Source of the DNA: an uncultured Beijerinckiaceae bacterium
Lineage (GTDB): Bacteria > Pseudomonadota > Alphaproteobacteria > Rhizobiales > Beijerinckiaceae
Length of the DNA: 10,961 nt
Direction of reading: 5' to 3'
NCBI GenBank assembly: GCA_937863205.1
Contig: CALMGA010000050.1
Span: 1 to 10,961, forward strand
The stretch's first letter is position 1. Every line of letters starts with the position of its first letter. This document shows positions 6,059-10,961 of the stretch, piece by piece. The notes below the pieces were generated by a model. The model saw only the letters and a program-made list of their open reading frames with translations. It did no database searches and was not told the origin of the DNA. The position numbers and the translations under genes are program-made.

Positions 6059-6523
6059 ATGACGATGGATGCTGCGCTCGACAACAGACCCGCCGACCCG
6101 CTCAGCCTCGACAACCAGCTTTGCTTCGCCCTCTACGCGGCGGCGAACGCCATCAAGAAGGCTTACCGGCCGCTTCTCGAAGATCTCAACCTGACCTATC
6201 CCCAGTACCTGATCCTGATCGTGCTGTGGAGGACGGACAACCTCAAGGTGTCCGAGATCGGCCAGCGCCTTCGCCTCGACTCGGGCACGTTGACGCCCGT
6301 CCTGAAGCGGCTGGAAGCCTCGGGGCTGATCAGCCGCACCCGTCGCGTCAAGGACGAGCGCGAGGTGGAGATCGGCCTCAGGCCGGAGGGCCGGGCCCTG
6401 CGCGAGCGGGCGCTCGGCGTGCGCAGCGAGATCGTGCGCCAGCTCAAGATGACGGATCGCGAGATCGCGGCGCTGCGCACCGAACTCGGCGAGGTGATCG
6501 CCACCCTCGACGGGGATTTCTGA
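6059..6523 (+). CDS. ohrR: OhrR-type MarR-family organic-peroxide-sensing repressor
   Basis: Cytosolic winged-helix repressor of 154 aa. OhrR proteins release DNA when a conserved N-terminal cysteine is oxidised by organic hydroperoxides. The signature is clear: Cys22 in LCFALY, Tyr36 in KAYRPLL and Tyr47 in LTYPQY, at the same positions as in Xanthomonas OhrR. The recognition region DSGTLTPVLKRLEASGL and the wing with DEREVEI follow. No second cysteine is present, so the resolving Cys of the two-Cys type is missing and it should act as a one-Cys sensor (inference). The start ATG at 6059 has GGTGGTAGG upstream; an in-frame TTG at 5990 gives an unlikely N-terminus. The partner peroxidase gene ohr is not adjacent; neighbours are selA and the convergent dapE. 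Autoregulation through the palindrome at 5955-5972 is likely. Confidence 0.88.
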   Translation: MTMDAALDNRPADPLSLDNQLCFALYAAANAIKKAYRPLLEDLNLTYPQYLILIVLWRTDNLKVSEIGQRLRLDSGTLTPVLKRLEASGLISRTRRVKDEREVEIGLRPEGRALRERALGVRSEIVRQLKMTDREIAALRTELGEVIATLDGDF

Positions 6524-6539
6524 ACCGCGGCGGTTCTAC

Positions 6540-6557
6540 ACCGGCGCGGCCGCCGGT
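6540..6557. terminator. Hairpin between convergent ohrR and dapE
   Basis: ACCGGCG, loop CGGC, CGCCGGT is a perfect 7-base stem in the 33-base gap between the two convergent stops, reaching the last base of the dapE stop codon. A second small dyad, ACCGC-G-GCGGT, precedes it. It is placed to act in both directions, but there is no T-run on either side. Confidence 0.45.
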
Positions 6558-7705
6558 CAGGCGAAGTAGCGATCCAGGATGCGGCCGTAGACGGCGGCGA
6601 GCCGGTGGAGGTCGGCGACCGGCACGCGCTCGTCCACCATGTGCATGGTGTCGCCGACGAGGCCCAGCTCGACCACGGGACAGTGCCGCTGGATGAAGCG
6701 CGCATCCGACGTGCCCCCCGAGGTCGACAGCGCCGGGCGCCGTCCCGTTTCCGCCTCCACCGCATCGGCGACGAGGTCGGTGAAGGGCGAGGCGGGGGTG
6801 CGGAAGGCCGGTGCGTTGCAGGGCAGGAAGTCGAGCCGTATGTCCGCATCCGCCCCGGCGAGGCGCCGTTCGAGTTCGGCGGCGAGGCTGTCGGCAGTCC
6901 ACAGGTCGTTGAAGCGGATGTTGAAGGCGGCGGTCGCTTGCGCCGGAATGACGTTGGTGGCGCCGTTGCCGACGTCGATCGTGGTGACTTCGAGGTTGCT
7001 GGCGTCGAAATGCGTGGTTCCCCCGTCGAGCGGGCGGAGCAGGGCGTCGAGCGCGCGCAGCAGCACCGGGATCGGGTTGGCCGCCTTCGCGGGATAGGCG
7101 ACGTGGCCCTGGCGTCCGCTGACCGTGAGGCGTGCGTTGAGCGACCCGCGCCGGCCGATCTTCAGCGTATCGCCGAGCGTGTGGCGGCTCGTCGGCTCGC
7201 CGACGATGCAATGGTCGAAGCGCTCGCCCCTCGCCTGCGTCCAGTCCAGCAGCTTGACCGTGCCGTTGACCGCCGGCCCTTCCTCGTCGCCGGTGATGAG
7301 GAGGCCGATCGAGCCGCGTGGCCGACCGTTGGCGCCGAGATGGGCGAGAACGGCGGCTGTGAAGGCGGCGATGCCGCCCTTCATGTCCTGCGCGCCGCGC
7401 CCATAGAGCATGCCGTCCTCGACCGTGCCCGCGAAAGGGCGATGCCGCCACCCGGTTTCGCGCCCGGGCGGCACCACGTCGGTGTGCCCGGCGAACAGCA
7501 GGTAGGGCGGTTCGGCCCCGATGCGGGCGTAAAGGTTGTCGATCGTCGGCTGGCCCGGCTCTGCGAAGGGCACCCTGTGGGTCGCGAAGCCGCCGCCCGC
7601 GAGCAGCGCCTGCAGGCAATCGAGCGCCCCCGCGTCGGCCGGCGTCACGGACGGACAGCGGATCAGGTCGCGGGCGATGGCCAGCGCGTGTCGCTCGCCG
7701 CTCAA
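6557..7705 (-). CDS. dapE: Succinyl-diaminopimelate desuccinylase
   Basis: Zinc-dependent M20-family hydrolase that removes succinate from N-succinyl-LL-diaminopimelate, giving the precursor of lysine and meso-diaminopimelate for peptidoglycan. The 382 aa match the family length (E. coli 375). Metal and catalytic residues are all visible: His74 and Asp76 ([10 protein letters not shown]), bridging Asp108 ([10 protein letters not shown]), Glu142 base and Glu143 (TGDEEG), Glu171 (VGEPT) and His355 (GDTMHMVDE). [14 protein letters not shown] near the N-terminus and [10 protein letters not shown] are typical. The start is taken as TTG at 7705, since no ATG or GTG in this frame gives a normal N-terminus. 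It overlaps the stop of the upstream L,D-transpeptidase (TTGA), with no good Shine-Dalgarno, which suggests translational coupling. The frame stays open upstream through the whole neighbouring gene, so an automatic call may be far too long. Confidence 0.93.
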   Translation of the reverse strand: MSGERHALAIARDLIRCPSVTPADAGALDCLQALLAGGGFATHRVPFAEPGQPTIDNLYARIGAEPPYLLFAGHTDVVPPGRETGWRHRPFAGTVEDGMLYGRGAQDMKGGIAAFTAAVLAHLGANGRPRGSIGLLITGDEEGPAVNGTVKLLDWTQARGERFDHCIVGEPTSRHTLGDTLKIGRRGSLNARLTVSGRQGHVAYPAKAANPIPVLLRALDALLRPLDGGTTHFDASNLEVTTIDVGNGATNVIPAQATAAFNIRFNDLWTADSLAAELERRLAGADADIRLDFLPCNAPAFRTPASPFTDLVADAVEAETGRRPALSTSGGTSDARFIQRHCPVVELGLVGDTMHMVDERVPVADLHRLAAVYGRILDRYFA

Positions 7706-8946
7706 TTCGTCCAGACCGGCAGGCGCATCGGCATCGCGCCGGCGATCAGGCTGACGACGTGGGGCGGCTTGTAAAGGCCGTAGTGCATCGGCGTCGGGCC
7801 GAGCGCGGCCGGGTCGAGCGCGGCCGGGATCCCGGCGGGATGGCTCCTGAGCACGGGGGTGCTGCGGGTCGGCGTCTCGGCGACGAGCACGGTCTCGACC
7901 GGCTTGACGGCCACTGTTTGGGAGGCCGGCCGCGGATGCCGGCGGGCGGGCACCAGGGTGACGTCGATGCCGGCATAGGCCAGCGCTTCCGGCCGGCTCA
8001 CCGTGCCAAGGTCGGCGCCCTTCTTCAGCAGGGCGGCGAAGATGGCGTTCTGTCCGCCGTCGGAATAGGTCGTGCGCACCGCCGCAGCGCCCTCGCGCAC
8101 GAGATCGGCGACGGCCGCCGTTTCGGTGAGATGGCGGGCCTGCGCCGCCTGCTCCCTCGCCGGATCGGTCGAGGGGGCGAAGCTGTAGCGTCCGGCCACG
8201 ACGCCCGCCTGCAGGATCTCGCCGGTGGCCTCGAAGCGGTCCGACCCTTCCTTCAGCTGGCGCCAGAAATCGATGTTGGGATCGTTGCGGTAGAGAGCCA
8301 TGTTCTTGGCGCTCATGTGGAAGGGGTAGGCCTGGAGCTGGAAGGCCGGCTGGCCGCCGTGGAGCGCGTCGCGGGCGATGGCGTAGAGTTCGCCGATCTG
8401 CCGGTCGGTCATGGCGAAGCAGCCCATCGACGAGCAGGTGCCGTGCACCATCACCGCCGAGCCCGATGCCCCGTGCGCCCTGTCGTAGGCATTGGGGAAG
8501 CCTGTGTCGAAGGACAGGTAGTAGTGCGAGTTCGGGTTCATCTGGCGCGGGGAGACGGGGTAGAAGCCTTCGGGCGTCTGCCGGTCGCCGCTGTGGTGTT
8601 TGGGTCCGAGTTGCCCCGACCAGCGGCAGATCGGGAAGCTTTTGATGAAGACGAAGCGCCCGTCGCGGTTGCGCTTCCAAACTTCGATCTCCGACTCCTT
8701 CTTGTAGGATCGCAGCACCAGCGGCGCGTCGGGGCTTGTCCCCTTGGCCGCCATCAGTGCCACCGTGGCGGGCGGGATCGGGGCGAGCGCCTTGGCCGGC
8801 AGCTCCGCCCGCGCGGGGCCCCACAGCAGGGCAAAGGCGACCACCGAAGCGCTCGCCGAAACGACGCGTGGCGCGACTTGCGAAGTGAACCGCGAGGTGG
8901 CTTGCGGGACAGCTTGCGAGGTGGCTAGGCTGAGGCGAAGGGTCAT
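7702..8946 (-). CDS. YafK-like L,D-transpeptidase-fold murein enzyme
   Basis: Periplasmic enzyme of 414 aa with an L,D-transpeptidase (YkuD-type) catalytic domain. The active-site motif [10 protein letters not shown] holds His168 and Cys176, and the surrounding sequence ([35 protein letters not shown]) is the YafK subgroup pattern. Subgroup members act on diaminopimelate-containing stems; E. coli YafK (DpaA) releases Lpp from peptidoglycan rather than making 3-3 cross-links, so either activity is possible. The signal peptide is long, with a Gln/Thr/Ser-rich n-region and hydrophobic core 28-42, and probable cleavage after Ala47 (GPARA-ELPA). About 170 C-terminal residues after the catalytic domain are Ala/Pro-rich with no fold I recognise. 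The ATG at 8946 lacks a clear Shine-Dalgarno. It lies 75 bases downstream of a lytic transglycosylase and overlaps dapE. Confidence 0.87.
   Translation of the reverse strand: MTLRLSLATSQAVPQATSRFTSQVAPRVVSASASVVAFALLWGPARAELPAKALAPIPPATVALMAAKGTSPDAPLVLRSYKKESEIEVWKRNRDGRFVFIKSFPICRWSGQLGPKHHSGDRQTPEGFYPVSPRQMNPNSHYYLSFDTGFPNAYDRAHGASGSAVMVHGTCSSMGCFAMTDRQIGELYAIARDALHGGQPAFQLQAYPFHMSAKNMALYRNDPNIDFWRQLKEGSDRFEATGEILQAGVVAGRYSFAPSTDPAREQAAQARHLTETAAVADLVREGAAAVRTTYSDGGQNAIFAALLKKGADLGTVSRPEALAYAGIDVTLVPARRHPRPASQTVAVKPVETVLVAETPTRSTPVLRSHPAGIPAALDPAALGPTPMHYGLYKPPHVVSLIAGAMPMRLPVWTN
8877..8924. repeat. Degenerate 24-base tandem repeat in the signal-peptide coding region
   Basis: Two adjacent 24-base units (8877-8900 and 8901-8924, plus strand) both begin CTTGCG and end GCGAGGTGG; 15 of 24 positions agree. 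On the coding (minus) strand they encode two copies of an ATS-(Q/R)-xxx-Q pattern at about residues 8-23 of the L,D-transpeptidase, which lengthens its n-region. Confidence 0.55.
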
Positions 8947-8969
8947 GGCGCGCGGGATGGATGCACGGC

Positions 8970-8985
8970 AAAAACGACCGGGTCG
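8970..8985 (-). terminator. Small hairpin plus T5 between lytic transglycosylase and L,D-transpeptidase genes
   Basis: Read on the minus strand, CGAC-CCG-GTCG is followed at once by TTTTT (8974-8970), 24 bases before the L,D-transpeptidase ATG. The four-pair stem is very short, so at most a weak attenuator is expected. The same 75-base spacer has two direct copies of AAATCCCGC (8991-8999, 9013-9021) and an ATCCCG-C-CGGGAT dyad. Confidence 0.25.
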
Positions 8986-9021
8986 AGGCGAAATCCCGCC
9001 GGGATCGGCGCCAAATCCCGC

Positions 9022-10122
9022 TCAGCGCTCCGCCATCGGCCGGTCATCCGGCCAGGATGCGCGCAACGGCCCGCTGCCGGCGATGCGGTCGCCCAGCAGC
9101 GCCACGCCCAGGGCGTAGGCTGTTGAATTGTTGTAGCTCTTGATGACCTTGAAGTTGCGCGTCACCAGGAAGTGCGGCCCGGCCGGGCCGGCCGGCGCCA
9201 GCAGTCCTGCTTCGCCCGAGCGCGGCAGTTCGCCGCCGTCGGCGCGGCGGAAGCCGGCAGCCGCCCAATCGGCGAAGGGCCGCAGGGTGCGGCCATCGCC
9301 CGAGGCGGGGGTCGGCGCCAGGACCTCGAAACCCCACGGCTCGCCGGCGACCCAGCCGTGCTTCTTCAGGTAGTACGCCGTCGAGCCCAGCGCATCGGGC
9401 ACGTCGCGCCAGATGTCCTTGCGGCCGTGGTCGGAGAAATCCACGGCGAAGCGCTTGAAGGCCGAGGGCATGAACTGCGTCTGCCCCATCGCGCCGGCCC
9501 AGGATCCGCGCATCGCCTCGGGAGAAACGTGCCCGGCCTGCAGGATGTCGAGGGCATCGAGCAGTTCGCGCCGGAAATAGTCGCCGCGGTATCGGGCATA
9601 GGCGAGGGTGGCGAGGCAGCGGATCGTGCCGAGGTCGCCGGTGTTGTTGCCGAAGTTCGATTCCAGGCCCCACACGCCGAGCACGATGTAGGGATCGACG
9701 CCGTAGCGCGCGTCGGCCTTTTCCAGCGTGGTCTTGAAGTCGCGGCCGCGCTCCCGGCCGGTCTCGATGCGGGTTTGGGACACGGCGCTGGCGAGGTAGT
9801 CGCCGATCGGCTTGACGAACTCGGCCTGGTGGTGGGTCTTGGCGAGAACGGCCGGGTCAGGGGTGACGCCGGAGAACGCGCGCTCGAAGGTGTCGCGGGA
9901 TACGCCGCGGCGATGGGCCTGCGGCCACAGCCCCTCCACGAAGCCGTTGAAGCCGCCGCTTTCCGCCGCATGGCTCTGGCGGTGGGCCATCACGATCAGG
10001 GCGGCGGCGACCGTCAGGAAGAACACCAGCGTGCGCACGATCTGGGCGCGGCTGACCGCCGGCCGGCGGCGGCGGTCGTCGTCGGTGGTCAGGTTGGCGG
10101 CGGCGAAACTGTAGAAACTCAT
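9022..10122 (-). CDS. Lytic murein transglycosylase (MltB-like, SLT_2 family)
   Basis: Membrane-anchored periplasmic enzyme of 366 aa that cleaves the MurNAc-GlcNAc bond of peptidoglycan to form 1,6-anhydro ends. The N-terminus has a cytosolic, charged part (DDDRRRR at 14-20), then one hydrophobic segment (about 31-46) and an AAE junction, so it is either a signal anchor or a long signal peptide. The SLT_2 domain runs from about residue 57 to the end: [16 protein letters not shown], then the catalytic Glu154 in [25 protein letters not shown], and AYYLKKHGW. The C-terminal [20 protein letters not shown] is typical of this alphaproteobacterial group. No peptidoglycan-binding domain follows. GGAG seven bases upstream of the ATG at 10122 supports the start. 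It heads the minus-strand set with the L,D-transpeptidase and dapE genes, and a CtrA-like box lies upstream. Confidence 0.92.
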   Translation of the reverse strand: MSFYSFAAANLTTDDDRRRRPAVSRAQIVRTLVFFLTVAAALIVMAHRQSHAAESGGFNGFVEGLWPQAHRRGVSRDTFERAFSGVTPDPAVLAKTHHQAEFVKPIGDYLASAVSQTRIETGRERGRDFKTTLEKADARYGVDPYIVLGVWGLESNFGNNTGDLGTIRCLATLAYARYRGDYFRRELLDALDILQAGHVSPEAMRGSWAGAMGQTQFMPSAFKRFAVDFSDHGRKDIWRDVPDALGSTAYYLKKHGWVAGEPWGFEVLAPTPASGDGRTLRPFADWAAAGFRRADGGELPRSGEAGLLAPAGPAGPHFLVTRNFKVIKSYNNSTAYALGVALLGDRIAGSGPLRASWPDDRPMAER

Positions 10123-10177
10123 GGACCGGCTCCGGCGAGCGTGGCTCGGCGACGGGACAAGCCGTAAACCAAGTCTC

Positions 10178-10192
10178 TTTAGCGCGGGTTAA
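10178..10192. promoter_or_regulatory. CtrA-like box upstream of the lytic transglycosylase
   Basis: TTTA-GCGCGGG-TTAA matches the CtrA consensus TTAA-N7-TTAA at 7 of 8 fixed bases, and reads TTAA-N7-TAAA on the minus strand. It is 56 bases upstream of the transglycosylase ATG. CtrA is the alphaproteobacterial cell-cycle regulator and commonly controls envelope genes. In DNA this GC-rich such a match is not frequent, but it is a single site with one mismatch. Confidence 0.35.
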
Positions 10193-10202
10193 GCGAGTCG
10201 GG

Positions 10203-10225
10203 CGCCTTGAGGGCATCGCAAGGCG
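10203..10225. repeat. Inverted repeat in the transglycosylase/ATP-grasp divergent spacer
   Basis: CGCCTT, 11 bases, AAGGCG is a perfect 6-base dyad in the 256-base divergent spacer. A GCGGCCGGCCGC palindrome lies further on at 10265-10276. No gene is supported in this spacer. The dyad could be an operator or chance. Confidence 0.25.
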
Positions 10226-10342
10226 TTTCAATGCGTCATGGGGGGCGGTATCGGCGCAGGGCGCGCGGCCGGCCGCCGCGCTCATCCCCGACGTTTGCTG
10301 CGCTGGCCTGCGCCTTGCACTCTTCCTGAGGGCTTACGCTCC

Positions 10343-10350
10343 GCTATATG
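10343..10350 (+). promoter_or_regulatory. Possible -10 element for the ATP-grasp gene
   Basis: GCTATATG matches 7 of 8 positions of the alphaproteobacterial housekeeping -10 pattern GCTANAWC and lies about 29 bases before the ATG at 10379. A good -35 at the right distance is missing: TTCCTG is weak, and TTGCAC at 10315 is too far away. Confidence 0.3.
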
Positions 10351-10378
10351 CGGGACGGCGGGTCTCGCAGGGAGTTCG

Positions 10379-10961
10379 ATGTTGGCAGGTGGACAGCGGC
10401 GCTTCTTTGACGAGATGACCGAGGAGAATGGCGCCACGCGGCAGGCCTACGCGCGCATCGCCCGCTGGCTGCGCGAGCAGCCCAAGGACTTCTTCACGAC
10501 CCGCCGCGGCCATGCCGAGCTGATGTTCCGCCGCATCGGCATCACCTTCAACGTCTACGGCGACAAGGACGCGACCGAGCGTCTCATCCCCTTCGACATC
10601 ATCCCCCGCATCATCCAGCGCAGCGAATGGGTGAAGCTCGAAGCCGGGCTGGTGCAGCGGGTCAAGGCCCTCAACACCTTTCTCGCCGACATCTACGGCG
10701 CGCAGGAGATCCTCAAGGCCGGCGTGGTGCCGCGCGACCTCCTCGAAAGCAATCCGGCCTTTCTCAAGGGCATGGTCGGCATACCCGCGCCGCACGACAT
10801 CCGCGTCCACATCGCCGGCATCGACATCGTGCGCACCGACGGCGACGGGTTCTACGTTCTCGAAGACAATGCCCGCACGCCCTCGGGCGTGTCCTACATG
10901 CTGGAAAACCGCGAGGTGATGATGCGGGTCGCCCCCGACCTCTTCGCCGACCACCGCGTCG
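10379..10961 (+). CDS. Circularly permuted ATP-grasp type 2 family protein, partial at right edge
   Basis: The first 194 residues of a cytosolic protein of the circularly permuted ATP-grasp family (CP_ATPgrasp_2, formerly DUF404/DUF407). The N-terminus FFDEMTEENGATRQAYARIARWL is the usual family opening. FNVYGDKDATERLIPFDIIPRII, the long helix with LNTFLADIYG, and YVLEDNARTPSGVSYMLENR (residues 161-180) are its best-conserved stretches. ATP-grasp enzymes ligate a carboxylate to an amine or thiol with ATP; comparative genomics links this family to alpha-E (DUF403) and transglutaminase-like genes in predicted peptide-synthesis operons, and its substrate is not established. The ATG at 10379 has GGGAG four bases upstream. 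The gene is divergent from the lytic transglycosylase. The partner genes, if present, lie beyond the window. Confidence 0.9.
   Translation, partial: MLAGGQRRFFDEMTEENGATRQAYARIARWLREQPKDFFTTRRGHAELMFRRIGITFNVYGDKDATERLIPFDIIPRIIQRSEWVKLEAGLVQRVKALNTFLADIYGAQEILKAGVVPRDLLESNPAFLKGMVGIPAPHDIRVHIAGIDIVRTDGDGFYVLEDNARTPSGVSYMLENREVMMRVAPDLFADHRV

Noticed and set aside
7759..8928. Long open frame on the plus strand opposite the L,D-transpeptidase gene
   Set aside because: Antisense shadow of a gene with a clear active-site motif and signal peptide; its protein is low-complexity and unlike any family.
6557..8971. A single open frame of about 800 codons on the minus strand joining dapE to upstream sequence
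   Set aside because: Only the part from 7705 down is DapE. The upstream part is the wrong frame of the L,D-transpeptidase gene, has arginine/alanine-rich filler composition and shows no domain; high GC content removes stops.

Overview
The window is GC-rich, densely coded bacterial DNA. The gene set (OhrR, Pal, a YafK-like L,D-transpeptidase, an SLT_2 lytic transglycosylase, a DUF892 protein, and an FUSC permease) and codon use suggest an alphaproteobacterium, probably of the Hyphomicrobiales (Rhizobiales). The genus cannot be read from the sequence. No mobile element, CRISPR array or rRNA is visible, and no stretch above 300 bases lacks a gene.

Layout. Positions 1-1741 (minus strand) hold a D-2-hydroxyacid dehydrogenase followed, after 14 bases, by the start of an FUSC-type membrane permease that runs off the left edge. 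A 205-base divergent spacer with a 12-base tandem repeat and an inverted repeat separates them from a plus-strand run: a DUF892 ferritin-like stress protein (1947-2441), a Pal/OmpA-type lipoprotein (2593-3216) and exodeoxyribonuclease III (3251-4057). Next comes a selenocysteine locus: the tRNA-Sec gene selC (4188-4284, anticodon TCA), flanked by a hairpin on each side, then selA (4341-5813). An OhrR-type peroxide-sensing regulator (6059-6523) follows, with a palindrome upstream and no ohr gene beside it.

From 10122 back to 6557 the minus strand carries three consecutive cell-wall genes: a lytic murein transglycosylase, a YafK-like L,D-transpeptidase and dapE. The last two overlap by four bases. 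DapE makes the diaminopimelate precursor, L,D-transpeptidase-fold enzymes act on diaminopimelate-containing stems, and lytic transglycosylases cut the glycan, so the three fit one peptidoglycan theme. A divergent spacer with a CtrA-like box (10178-10192) leads to the first 194 codons of a circularly permuted ATP-grasp protein that runs off the right edge.

The most notable content is the selC-selA pair, which implies that the organism decodes UGA as selenocysteine. selB is not in the window. Other points of interest are the single-cysteine OhrR, the overlapping L,D-transpeptidase/dapE pair, and pal standing outside any tol cluster.
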